Translations under genes and position numbers: made by a program
The notes under the pieces: model-generated
The model's input: only the letters and a program-made list of their open reading frames with translations
The model's database searches: none
Told to the model about the DNA's origin: nothing
Shown: positions 36,787-45,673 of the stretch, piece by piece
Layout: each line of letters begins with the position of its first letter
How positions within the stretch are numbered: the first letter of the stretch is position 1
Assembly (NCBI GenBank): GCA_028293745.1
Contig: JAQGOF010000091.1
Coordinates: 62,001-126,000 of the forward strand
Origin: Gammaproteobacteria bacterium
GTDB taxonomy: Bacteria; Pseudomonadota; Gammaproteobacteria; Steroidobacterales; Steroidobacteraceae
DNA: 64,000 nucleotides
Reading direction: 5' to 3'

Positions 36787-37691
36787 AAGACGTCAAGCCC
36801 TGGGTCATCGCAGGCCTGGGCGAACAGGGCTTTGCTGCCCTCGCGGAAGGAATGCCTGCCTCGCAGGTCTGGTCACTGCTGCTCAGTGTGATCGAGCGCA
36901 GGTCAATGAGCCGCACGCCCGCGACAGTCCTGCAACAGTGGGAAACTGATCGCTTCGTACTTCCCGCTCCGGTCGATCAACGGACGTTCGTGGAACTGGA
37001 CAGCCACCTGTTGGCGGCAGCAAAAGGCTTCGAGGCGTTGGAGCTATCTCCCCTGGCGCCCCTCGCGGCCTGTTCGAGCGTTGCACTCACGAGTCAGAAC
37101 CGGACAGTCGCCACGATCCGGGGAACCGAAGTCGTATCCGATCCCACCAACGTCCTGGCGCTCGAAAGCGCCCGCCGTTTGCGGCAGGACTCGCGACAGG
37201 TGGTGCGACTGGCAACTTGCCATCGCTGCGTGCGCGCGCAGCCGTTCCCCAAGCTGCCCGGTTTCGCGGCACACTTTCGCATCTTCTGCATGACCACCGC
37301 CGGACGCGAGACCAAGGATCGCGCATTTCTCACCACCGCCCTGGTCGAACACATTCAAACGCACTTGAGTGCGCTGGACCGGTTGGAAAAGCACGGTTAT
37401 CACTTTCGCGAACGGCACTTGCAAATCCTCGCCACACCCGGGAACGAAGCGCTGAGCTCCCGCATCGCGGCTGCGGTTCGCAACGTGCCCGTCTCGACCA
37501 GCCCGCTGAAACAGGGTTATTACGACGGATTGCGATTCAGAATTGACGTCGGTGGCACCGCGAATGAGGCGATTCCGCTGATCGATGGCGGCGCTTTCGA
37601 CTGGCTGCGCAAGCTCACCTCCAATCAGAAACTGTCGTTGGTCGCCAGCGGCATGGGCTCGCAGTTGGCAGCCCACTTGTTCCGCGCGTGA
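36783..37691 (+). CDS. Unknown protein resembling a class II aminoacyl-tRNA synthetase core
   Basis: 302 residues, no signal peptide. I cannot name the function. Several stretches look like a degenerate class II synthetase/HisZ core: a motif-2-like RLATCHRCVRAQPF...HFRIFCMTTAG (143-174), LIDGGAFDWLRKL (266-277), and a motif-3-like LVASGMGSQLAAHLFR (286-301). A conserved-looking segment LSPLAPLAACSSVALTSQNRTVATIRGTEVVSDPTN (88-123) precedes them. The start codon overlaps the adenosine deaminase stop, so the two are co-translated although one is exported and this one is not. The relation to tRNA enzymes is a pattern-based inference. Confidence 0.68.
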   Translation: MKDVKPWVIAGLGEQGFAALAEGMPASQVWSLLLSVIERRSMSRTPATVLQQWETDRFVLPAPVDQRTFVELDSHLLAAAKGFEALELSPLAPLAACSSVALTSQNRTVATIRGTEVVSDPTNVLALESARRLRQDSRQVVRLATCHRCVRAQPFPKLPGFAAHFRIFCMTTAGRETKDRAFLTTALVEHIQTHLSALDRLEKHGYHFRERHLQILATPGNEALSSRIAAAVRNVPVSTSPLKQGYYDGLRFRIDVGGTANEAIPLIDGGAFDWLRKLTSNQKLSLVASGMGSQLAAHLFRA

Positions 37692-37724
37692 ACAGCTATG
37701 TCGGGAATGACACTCGCGCTCGCA

Positions 37725-38573
37725 TCACAGCAACTTCACCAGGTGCAACGTAAATCTCGCCGCCTCTCGCGCGGCAATCGGCCCCAAACGTAAATAGTCA
37801 TCGTTGGGAGCCTCTTGCGCCACGTTGCTGCCGGCGCGCACGACCAAGTACGGTACGCCCAACGTTTCACAAACGTGCCCGAGCGGCGCGGACTCCATCT
37901 CCATGATGTCAGTCTGAAACAGACTGCGCAGCGACTCAATCCGCTCCTTGGTCACGCCAAACAGGTCGGACGAGGAGACTACGCCGCGCCGCACGCTGAC
38001 ATGATAGGTAGCACCATTCGCGGTCACTTCCGGCCCCTGGTAGCTCGCGATGGCGCGGTCTGCGATAGCCAGCAGGGCGGCTGGTGGTGAAAATGCGTTC
38101 TCCACCTCGTTGCCGTTCACAGGGCCATTCATCGGGCGATAGACCATGCCGGTGCGAGTCAGGCTCCCATAGTCATGTTCGTGCGTTACCGTGGCAACGA
38201 TGACATCACCCGTACGCAACGCGAGATTGATACGTGCGCCCGTCCCGCTCATGACGACGACCCTGGGCTTGAATTCGCTGATGAACAGCGTCGTCGTCAT
38301 GCCTGTGAACGTCTTGCCGATGCCGGTGATGGCCACCACTACGTTCTTGCCGGCCAGCTTGCCGCGAAAATACGGAATACCCCACAAATCGCTCTTCGGT
38401 GGATTGCCCATGGCCTCGGTAAGCAAGCTGATCTCTTGCGGTACCGCGCCGAGAATCACGATGGTGTCCGTAGCTTTGTAGTGCGCAGGCTGTGGCGGCG
38501 GCTCACCGCCCAACGCCGCACTCACCTGCAGCGCCAGCATCAAAATGACGTACCTGATTTGGGCTCTCCTCAT
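37725..38573 (-). CDS. Exported nucleoside phosphorylase/nucleosidase-like enzyme with altered catalytic Asp
   Basis: 282 residues. A signal peptide (QIRYVILMLALQVSAALG) precedes an MTA/SAH nucleosidase-like fold: VILGAVPQEISLL, the GIGKTFTGM phosphate/ribose loop, VVVMSGTGA and the ribose-binding EMES (225-228). In MTA/SAH nucleosidase the catalytic Asp sits 23 residues after the second Glu (RAISD); here the residue is Asn250 (RAGSN). Asn at this place is known from 6-oxopurine-specific phosphorylases, so inosine or guanosine is a reasonable substrate. It is the last gene of the receptor-nucleosidase-permease-deaminase operon; its ATG follows the deaminase stop by one base. Confidence 0.82.
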   Translation of the reverse strand: MRRAQIRYVILMLALQVSAALGGEPPPQPAHYKATDTIVILGAVPQEISLLTEAMGNPPKSDLWGIPYFRGKLAGKNVVVAITGIGKTFTGMTTTLFISEFKPRVVVMSGTGARINLALRTGDVIVATVTHEHDYGSLTRTGMVYRPMNGPVNGNEVENAFSPPAALLAIADRAIASYQGPEVTANGATYHVSVRRGVVSSSDLFGVTKERIESLRSLFQTDIMEMESAPLGHVCETLGVPYLVVRAGSNVAQEAPNDDYLRLGPIAAREAARFTLHLVKLL

Positions 38574-38574
38574 T

Positions 38575-39945
38575 TCAGCGGTCGGTCTCACGAATCATGT
38601 CGTCTGCCAGGCGCCGGGTTTGCTGCAACAATCGCGGCAACTCGACGGTGGTCAGACACCCGCGATCCACGACTCTGCGTCCATGGATGAAGCTGTAATC
38701 CACTGCATCGAGCTGACACAGAATCAGCGCAGCCACGGGATCGTGCTCAGCACCGGCAAGCGCCGGGCGATCGAGGTTGATCGCGATCAGATCGGCGGAC
38801 ATCCCGGGAGCTATGCAGCCGATGTCATCCCGGCCGAGTACCTGGGCGCCCCCGAGTGTCGCAATCTCCAAAGCCTCCCTTGCAGTCATCGCTGCGGCAT
38901 CCAGTGCCTGCACGCGCGCCAACAGCAGGGCCTGACGGGCCTCATGAAAGAGATTCGTCGCGTCGTTCGACGCAGCTCCGTCTGTTCCAAGCCCGACTGG
39001 AACCCCGGCGTTGCGCATCTTGCGCACCGGCGCAATGCCACTCGCCAACCGCATGTTGCTGCACGGACAATGAGCAACACCTGTGCCGGTGCTGGCAAAC
39101 TTTTCGATCGAAGGATCGCTGAGCCACACGCAGTGTGCGTGCCAGACGTCCGACCCAAGCCAACCCAACGACTCGGCGTAGTCGCCCGGAGTCAGGCCAA
39201 ACTTTGACAGACTGTAGTCAACGTCGGCCTTATTCTCGGCAAGGTGGGTGTGCAGGCGCACGCCCGGATAACTGCGTGCCAGTTCCGCGGATTCGCGCAT
39301 GAGATCGCGAGACACCGAGAACGGCGAACAGGGCGCGAGCGTGATGCGAGTCATCGCATGCCGCGAGTTGTCGTGGAAAGCCTCGATCACGCGCCGGCTG
39401 TCATGCAGGATGTCAGCCTCGTCCTCTACGAGGGAGTCCGGAGGCAGACCACCCAAACTCTCCCCGACACTCATGCTGCCCCGGCTTGCATGGAATCGCA
39501 GCCCAACATCCCGCACGGCGCGTATCTCCTCGTCGAGAGTCACGTCATTGGGAAAAATGTAGAGGTGATCGCTTGCGGTAGTGCATCCGGAGAGTATCAG
39601 CTCGGCGGCGCATAACTGCGCGCTCGCGTAGACCCCTTCGGACGTCAGCCGGGACCAGATCGGATACAGCGTTTTGAGCCAACCGAACAGATCGACGTTC
39701 TGCGCGGCCGGGATCACCCGCGTGAGCGTCTGATAGAAGTGATGATGAGTGTTCACGAGGCCAGGAAGCACCACGTGCCTGCCGTTCAGATCGAGTACCT
39801 GGTCGGCGCTGGCCGGCAAGTCAGCGGTCCTACCCACCCGCTCGATGATGTGATCGCGTATCAGAACTCCGGCATCACGCAGCTCCTCGCGCGCAGCATT
39901 CATCGTGACCAGGGTGTGAATGTTCTTCAGGAGAAGCGTGGTCAT
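38575..39945 (-). CDS. 8-oxoguanine deaminase-type amidohydrolase
   Basis: 456 residues of the amidohydrolase superfamily. The metal ligands are in PGLVNTHHHFYQTLTR, the histidine of HTHLAE, the histidine of WHAHCVWLS, and the Asp of GLGTDGAASND. TTASDHLYIFP matches 8-oxoguanine deaminases rather than plain guanine deaminases or TrzN/AtzB. The enzyme would turn 8-oxoguanine (or guanine) into urate (or xanthine) in the cytosol. The ATG at 39945 overlaps the permease stop (ATGA). Its place behind a purine-type permease supports a purine substrate. Confidence 0.87.
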   Translation of the reverse strand: MTTLLLKNIHTLVTMNAAREELRDAGVLIRDHIIERVGRTADLPASADQVLDLNGRHVVLPGLVNTHHHFYQTLTRVIPAAQNVDLFGWLKTLYPIWSRLTSEGVYASAQLCAAELILSGCTTASDHLYIFPNDVTLDEEIRAVRDVGLRFHASRGSMSVGESLGGLPPDSLVEDEADILHDSRRVIEAFHDNSRHAMTRITLAPCSPFSVSRDLMRESAELARSYPGVRLHTHLAENKADVDYSLSKFGLTPGDYAESLGWLGSDVWHAHCVWLSDPSIEKFASTGTGVAHCPCSNMRLASGIAPVRKMRNAGVPVGLGTDGAASNDATNLFHEARQALLLARVQALDAAAMTAREALEIATLGGAQVLGRDDIGCIAPGMSADLIAINLDRPALAGAEHDPVAALILCQLDAVDYSFIHGRRVVDRGCLTTVELPRLLQQTRRLADDMIRETDR

Positions 39946-41294
39946 GACCGCTCTCCTGGTAAAACCGCGTTGAGGAGCAAGGCGCACAGCCCGCCCGTAG
40001 CGATTCCCGAGGACAGCGTATTCTTGAGGAGCGGCGGAAGTGCCTGGAGCAGCTCGGGAACGAAGGTAACGCCCAGTCCGAGGCCCAGAGAAAGCGCGAG
40101 GATGATGGAGTTGCGGCGATTCATGGCTACTCGCGCGAGAATACGTACTCCGGATGCCGCTACCATTCCAAACATGATCAGGGTGGCGCCCCCCAACGCG
40201 GCCGGTGGAAGTGCCTGAACGACGATTCCCACAGCCGGCACCAGTCCCAGCACCATGAGCATGCCACCGATGAAGATACCCACGTGTCGGCTCGCGACAC
40301 CGGTGAGCTGGATGACACCATTGTTCTGCGCAAAGGTTGTGCTCGGAAAGGAATTCAGGCACGCGCCTACGGCGGAGTTGATACCGTCGGCGAGCAAGCC
40401 GCCCTCGAGGCGCCTGAAGTAGCTGGGGCCCGAGATTGGCTGTCCGGTTAAGGTCGAGGTTGCCGTGAGATCACCAATCGATTCCATCACCGTGATGACG
40501 TACATGATGGCGAACGGCACGACCGCTGAATACTCGAATCGAAATCCATACCGAAACGGCACCGGCACAGTCACAAGAGGTAATCCGTGGATGGCGCCGA
40601 GGTCGATGAGCCCCAGCAGCGCCCCTGCGCCATAGCCCACGCACAGGCCCAGCACGATCGACAGCATCCGCAGGTGCCGCGACGCACAGTTGTTGAATAT
40701 CAGGATTGCCGCGATCACCAGGAACGCCAGCCCCAGATTCTGCAGGCTGCCGAAGGTGCCGCCGGCTTTTGCGCCGAATCCGCCGCCCACATTCGTTGCG
40801 CCCACCTGCAGCAGCGTGAGCCCTATCAGGGTGACCACGGTGCCGGTAACGATTGGCGTGATAATGACACTCGCGCGGCGAATGCAGCGGCTGGCTGCGA
40901 TCACGACGAAAGCGCCGGCAAAGCAGAGGCCGAAGACAGTGCCCAGCGCCTGCTGCGGGGTTGCCCCACTCGCCATTACAACACCGGCCGTTGTGATAAT
41001 CGGCGCAATGAAGGTAAAACTCGTTCCCTGAATGCTCAGCAGCCCCGAGCCGACCGGACCCCAGCGGCTGGTTTGCAGTATCGTTGCGGCGCCCGAGACA
41101 AACAGTGACATGCTGACCAGGTAGGCCGTGTCGTCCGCGCCGAGCTTGAGCGCACCGGCCACGATCAGCGGTGGCGTGATGATCCCAACGAAAACCGCGA
41201 GCACATGCTGGAGCGCGACAAACAGCGTCTCGCGCAGAGGCGGCCGGTCATCGAGACCATAGATGAGATCCGGACTCGCCGCTTCGAGGCTCAA
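39942..41294 (-). CDS. NCS2-family purine/xanthine-uracil permease
   Basis: 450 residues, about fourteen membrane segments. It has the nucleobase-ascorbate transporter signature QNNGVIQLTGVASR, the SIQGTSFTF loop in the third helix, and MYVITVMESIGDLTATS with the conserved substrate-binding Glu. It carries a free nucleobase into the cytosol with protons or sodium. The start is a TTG at 41294, ten bases after the nucleosidase stop, with no good Shine-Dalgarno site, so translation may depend on coupling. Adjacent nucleosidases would produce its substrate in the periplasm. Confidence 0.9.
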   Translation of the reverse strand: MSLEAASPDLIYGLDDRPPLRETLFVALQHVLAVFVGIITPPLIVAGALKLGADDTAYLVSMSLFVSGAATILQTSRWGPVGSGLLSIQGTSFTFIAPIITTAGVVMASGATPQQALGTVFGLCFAGAFVVIAASRCIRRASVIITPIVTGTVVTLIGLTLLQVGATNVGGGFGAKAGGTFGSLQNLGLAFLVIAAILIFNNCASRHLRMLSIVLGLCVGYGAGALLGLIDLGAIHGLPLVTVPVPFRYGFRFEYSAVVPFAIMYVITVMESIGDLTATSTLTGQPISGPSYFRRLEGGLLADGINSAVGACLNSFPSTTFAQNNGVIQLTGVASRHVGIFIGGMLMVLGLVPAVGIVVQALPPAALGGATLIMFGMVAASGVRILARVAMNRRNSIILALSLGLGLGVTFVPELLQALPPLLKNTLSSGIATGGLCALLLNAVLPGERS

Positions 41295-41304
41295 GTTGGA
41301 GCGG

Positions 41305-42390
41305 TCACTTCGGCAGCGGTGGCATCTTGTCCCGGTAGACAGGCCATTTTTTCAGGAGTTCCTCCACCACGGCGGAACCCACGCGGTAGGCCGACTCGAC
41401 GGAAGCATCGAGGCCTGAATAGCCTTCGTTTTCCTTCTGCATGTTCTCGGCGGCAGTCACTCCTGGAGGAGGCATGGAGTAGTTGCTGGCAGTGCGCAGC
41501 ACCAGGACCCGATCCTTGTTGACCTTGCCTGCAGCGCCCAGGTAAGTCAGCGCTACGAGCGTGCCGCTGTCCTCCATTGCAGTCGTAACAAAGTTGCCTT
41601 CACCGTGAGTCCAGTAGCTCACCCAGTGATTCGCCCACTCGTTGAGCAACTTCCCGTGCCAGAAAGTCATGGAGGCGAGATTGTCGCCCTTCAGAACGAA
41701 AGGCGGCTTCTGCGCATTGGGATAGCCCTTGTACCGAGCGCGGGAACGCTGCAGCTGCGGACTGTCCCCCAGATCGATGCTCCGCGTGAGCTCATAGGCC
41801 CACTCAACCAGCGCGGGCTGGAGACGGAACACCTGCCCCTCGGGCGGCTTTGCCTCCGGGTCGTAGGGACGCTTGGAGTCCAGAGGGAAGTATCCGGTCG
41901 GCCAGTCCGGAGGTATCTCCCGGGCATCGATCTCGTGCGCAAGGTCCCCATCCACCACATACTGCGCCCACGCCGCCGAACCGATCGAAGCATCCTCCGG
42001 GTCCACACCGGCGATACCCGCCACCACCCAGTAGGCATGCGAGAGGTCGAACCGGGGATCCATCCCCAGTTCCATCACCGCGGTCGCCGAGTTCGCAGTC
42101 CCCTCCCCGGTCACCATCCCCAGCACGCCCGTCTTGTCATTGAAGAACAAGTCGTGGTGGTGGGCAAACGGCAGGCGGGTGTCCAGTTTCTGGCGTGCCT
42201 TCCAGAGTTGAAACTCGCCCGCCTTGTCACCGGCATCCGCACCGATTTCAAACATCGTCACGACGACGACTTTCACCTCGATGGGCTTCACCGTGGCGGC
42301 CTCGGCACAGGCACCACCGCCACCGCCAATACCGGCAGCGGCGAACCAGATACCCGCGGTTGCAGCCGCAAAGCGGCAGACATTACGCAT
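41305..42390 (-). CDS. Exported purine nucleoside permease (NUP)-family protein, probable nucleosidase
   Basis: 361 residues. A signal peptide ending near GGGGACAEA is followed by the NUP domain: VKVVVVTMFEIGADAGDKAGEFQLW, GVLGMVTGEGTANSATAVMELGMDPRFDLSHAYWVVAGIAGVDP and the C-terminal VLRTASNYSMPP. The family is named for a fungal nucleoside permease, but the fold is that of nucleoside phosphorylases and there are no membrane helices, so cleavage of nucleosides in the periplasm is the better inference. It starts two bases after the TonB receptor stop and lies upstream of the base permease. Confidence 0.85.
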   Translation of the reverse strand: MRNVCRFAAATAGIWFAAAGIGGGGGACAEAATVKPIEVKVVVVTMFEIGADAGDKAGEFQLWKARQKLDTRLPFAHHHDLFFNDKTGVLGMVTGEGTANSATAVMELGMDPRFDLSHAYWVVAGIAGVDPEDASIGSAAWAQYVVDGDLAHEIDAREIPPDWPTGYFPLDSKRPYDPEAKPPEGQVFRLQPALVEWAYELTRSIDLGDSPQLQRSRARYKGYPNAQKPPFVLKGDNLASMTFWHGKLLNEWANHWVSYWTHGEGNFVTTAMEDSGTLVALTYLGAAGKVNKDRVLVLRTASNYSMPPPGVTAAENMQKENEGYSGLDASVESAYRVGSAVVEELLKKWPVYRDKMPPLPK

Positions 42391-42392
42391 CT

Positions 42393-44858
42393 TCAGAATT
42401 TATGCCCCAGTTGAAACAGGAAGTTGCGCGGCAGCTCCGGAAGCACGACCGACGATCCGAACAGATCGGGGAAGTTGGAGCGGAAGTAGCGCTCGTTGGT
42501 CAGGTTCTTGCCTTCTATGCCGATTTTCCAATGGTCGTTCTCGTAGTGAAAGCCCGCATTCAGCAGAGTATACGCGGGCAGTTTGACCACCTTCGAGAAC
42601 CCCGACCATGCGGAGTCCACGTGAGTCACGCCGATGCTGCCCGTGATTCCATTGAAAGCCCCATTCATCCAGCCACCGGCGACATCGTCCAGACTGAAGA
42701 TGCCATAGACGCTGAACACGTTCTCCGGAATGCCAGCCTTGCGTGCCGCGGTGTCGTTGGGAGCCAGAACGATACTGCCCACCGAACCTCCGTACATGAG
42801 GGCCGGATCGACCCCCTGCAAATCGCCCGCGCCCACAAAGGCAAACTGGCCATTCTTCTCGGCAGTCACGTTGATGACTTTGAGGTTGGTATAGGCGCCC
42901 GTCAGTGTGATGGTCGGATTCACGACCCAGCGCGCTTCGAACTCGTAGCCCGTGGACTTGGTGCTGTTGTTGCTCACCTCGTCCTGGGCGTTGAAGTCCA
43001 CGCGCTGCTGGTCGAAATAATCGAACGCGGCGTACAGATGTCCGTCCAGGAAGCTGCCCTTCACGCCATACTCGTTCAGCCTGGAAGGGGCAACGTACGT
43101 CCGGCTTTTCACTAACGACGGCTCGACTTGTCCACCCTCCCCCGTAGTCAGGGTTGCCTGTCGAGCAATCGTTACATAGGGCCGCAAGCCCAATGGCAGT
43201 TGATAGGACAGACTTGCAGACCATGAGCCCTTGGACGTGTTATCACGGGCCTGAAGCCCCGTGTTCGTGAGTGCATCCGGCCTCGAGTACGAGGAGATGT
43301 GGATGTAATCATAACGGCCACCACCGAGGAAATTCAGTCTGTCAAAAAAGGTCACGTCCATCAAATACGCGAGCGACGAGTCCGTATAAGAACCCTTGGC
43401 GTGATCGGAGTAAGGATCCTGTCCCCGCGTGGCCAGCGATCTGAGGTCGATGGGTGAGCTCGGCTGCGAGATGTCACGGCGATCGAAGAATTCCCCGAAG
43501 AAATCGTCGCCGGTATCGAAGTCCTGATGACGGATCTGCGGCCCGACCTGGAAGTTCGCCTTGACGTTCTCGCCGAACGTCGTGCCATACGTCAGGGTGA
43601 GCTGATCCTCGAAGGCCCACGTATGGGCAACCTGGGAAAACCCATAGGCATTCTCGTTGAGATTGTTCAGCTGCTCGTAGAAGCTCTTGTTCACGAGCTT
43701 CGTGCCCTCCACAGGCTCGTAGATCATGTCGAAATAAACTGTGGTGACGCCGTCGGTGAGCTTGTCGCCCGGCGCCACGAGTACCTGGCTGCCGCTGATA
43801 TGGGTCGTGCCGGGATTCACCAAGTGCAGATTCGGGTTCGACAGAGCCGCCTGGATCTGCGCCGGAGTCTTGCCGCGCGGGTTGAAGATGAAATTGGCGC
43901 CCGTCCCCAACTTGGCGGCGTTCGCCTCTGCCAGGTCCACCCGACCGTTGCCGTTGGTATCCACGGACGGCGGGCTGCCCGTAATGTAGGTGCCGTTATC
44001 AATCAGCGCCTGCGTGAGACGGTTCCAGCCCGCGACCTGGTTGCCATTGAAGTCCTGATACATCCCGCCCGCCTCGGTGCGGAAATGATCGGTGAAGTCG
44101 ATGTTGTACGAGGCCTGGAAGATGCTTTGCCGCGTGGCGCTATTCTGGTAGTAGCTGCCCGAATTCTCGAACTGGCTGTACACGTAATAGCCGGAGGGCT
44201 TGCCGAACGTCGTTGCGGGGCCACCGACTTCCGCGTGCAGGGTCTTCTCGTTCCAGGTACCCGCCGTGAAACCGATCTCGCCCTTCGCTTCCTTCATGTA
44301 CGCGCCCGATTCAGCGCGCGCGGATTTGGGCTCGAAGTTGAGATAGCCGCCCACCTTTGACGGGCCGAAAATCGGCGAGGCCGGCCCACGCACCACGTCG
44401 ATGCGATCACTGGCTGCGATCGCCTGCGGATAGTTGCCGGGATTCTCGATTCGCCTGACGCCGCGGAAGTAGTTCTCGCCAGCGGTACCGCGGATGTCGA
44501 GGGATCCCGCGACGCCGAAGAACGACTGCGTGAAAGACCCCGGCGTCAGCGCGACAAGATCATCGATGTGGGTAATGTTGACCCTGTCGAGCATCTCAGC
44601 GCTGATCGAAGTCAGTGACCGCGGAGTCTCGATGATGGTCTTGCCGAACCCAAACACCGACTCATTCGGTTGCGTCGGCAGGACGTGCAGTTTGTCCGCC
44701 GTTATCTGCACTGTCTCCAAAGAGCTGCTTGCGTCGGCTGTCGCGTCTGCCGCCGTCGGACCCTCTCCTGCGAATAGCAGCTGCGGAGCGCCGACCTCTC
44801 CGCCCAGTGTCAAAAAGCAAAACGTGCGAACGCCCAGAGCGGCCCAAGATCGCTTCAT
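42393..44858 (-). CDS. TonB-dependent receptor, probably for purine nucleosides
   Basis: 821 residues. A signal sequence and a TonB box (LETVQITADKL) are followed by a plug (FGKTIIETPRSLTSISAEMLDRVNITHIDDLVALTPG, then IRGTAGENYFRGVRRIENPGNYPQAIAASDRIDVVRGP) and a barrel ending in FLFQLGHKF. By sequence the plug resembles the siderophore receptor class, but its operon (nucleosidases, base permease, purine deaminase) argues for a nucleoside or nucleotide ligand. GGAGG precedes the ATG. It is the first gene of a five-gene minus-strand operon and is divergent from another receptor 815 bases away. Confidence 0.9.
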   Translation of the reverse strand: MKRSWAALGVRTFCFLTLGGEVGAPQLLFAGEGPTAADATADASSSLETVQITADKLHVLPTQPNESVFGFGKTIIETPRSLTSISAEMLDRVNITHIDDLVALTPGSFTQSFFGVAGSLDIRGTAGENYFRGVRRIENPGNYPQAIAASDRIDVVRGPASPIFGPSKVGGYLNFEPKSARAESGAYMKEAKGEIGFTAGTWNEKTLHAEVGGPATTFGKPSGYYVYSQFENSGSYYQNSATRQSIFQASYNIDFTDHFRTEAGGMYQDFNGNQVAGWNRLTQALIDNGTYITGSPPSVDTNGNGRVDLAEANAAKLGTGANFIFNPRGKTPAQIQAALSNPNLHLVNPGTTHISGSQVLVAPGDKLTDGVTTVYFDMIYEPVEGTKLVNKSFYEQLNNLNENAYGFSQVAHTWAFEDQLTLTYGTTFGENVKANFQVGPQIRHQDFDTGDDFFGEFFDRRDISQPSSPIDLRSLATRGQDPYSDHAKGSYTDSSLAYLMDVTFFDRLNFLGGGRYDYIHISSYSRPDALTNTGLQARDNTSKGSWSASLSYQLPLGLRPYVTIARQATLTTGEGGQVEPSLVKSRTYVAPSRLNEYGVKGSFLDGHLYAAFDYFDQQRVDFNAQDEVSNNSTKSTGYEFEARWVVNPTITLTGAYTNLKVINVTAEKNGQFAFVGAGDLQGVDPALMYGGSVGSIVLAPNDTAARKAGIPENVFSVYGIFSLDDVAGGWMNGAFNGITGSIGVTHVDSAWSGFSKVVKLPAYTLLNAGFHYENDHWKIGIEGKNLTNERYFRSNFPDLFGSSVVLPELPRNFLFQLGHKF

Positions 44859-45673
44859 TATTGTCCTCCCCGATTCCGGAATAGTGCGAGTGAAGTTGTA
44901 TGGGTCGGATCCCCTCCGTCGACACAACCTTGGAGGCAGCGGAGTGCAAGAATCATGCGCGCCACAGATGGGAGGACGGGCGCGCGCGACCCCTCCCGCG
45001 TGCGGTTGCCGGCAAACGCGCCTGCCGCGTTCAGAATTCGTCGTATGTTGCTAATACAAATGTAATTTTTTGTTCATCCCGGAAGCGGATGCATTGCGCG
45101 CCCGGGTCGCGGCTGGCAGCGCTTGGAGCCCTGCTGGTCGTACCACTGCGGGTGATGCGCCGCTGCGACGCACCAAACTTGTACGCAGGATGCCCCGTTT
45201 TTGTACACAATCGTTCGGCGCAAACGCGTCGTACACCGCGCTCAGAAGTTGGTTTGAGCCCAACAGGGTCGCCGGGCGGTTGCACTGATCGGCGTCCGGT
45301 AGCGGAACTCTCCAGCGACGTTCGTCGGTAGGAGGCGCGGCGTTTGCCAAGCCTCAGACTCATCGGCCTGTTCGTCGTTGTCGCGGAAATGACCAGAGTG
45401 ATGCCGCAGCGCAGCATGGATCGGCGCAGCTTGTGCAGGAAAACGGCCCCACTCAATCCCGCACTTGCGAGTAGATCCCAAGAGGAGTAAGGCTACGCTC
45501 CGGTGGTCGGGCGAGTCGTCCGGCCATTGTTGCTAAATAACTACAAACACGGAAACCATGTGAGTGGGGGGTTCGACAAGGACGAGTATCGCTCCGCGAT
45601 CGCGTTCAGCGCGTCGCGTGGCCGAGATCCCGTCGAAATATGCAGTCCAACGGCCAATTTAGGGAGGTCGAGT
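44859..45673. other. Long intergenic region between two divergent TonB receptor genes
   Basis: 815 bases with only short, uncharacteristic reading frames. Both ends carry good ribosome sites. AT-rich patches at 45040-45075 and 45525-45550 stand out and share TGTTGCTAA (45046-45054 and 45528-45536). TTGTAC occurs twice near 45180 and 45207. I find no riboswitch or tRNA. It probably holds two promoters and their regulatory sites. Confidence 0.6.

Noticed and set aside
44859-45673. Purine riboswitch upstream of the nucleoside operon
   Set aside because: I could not find the conserved three-way-junction sequences; a covariance search would be needed to reopen this.
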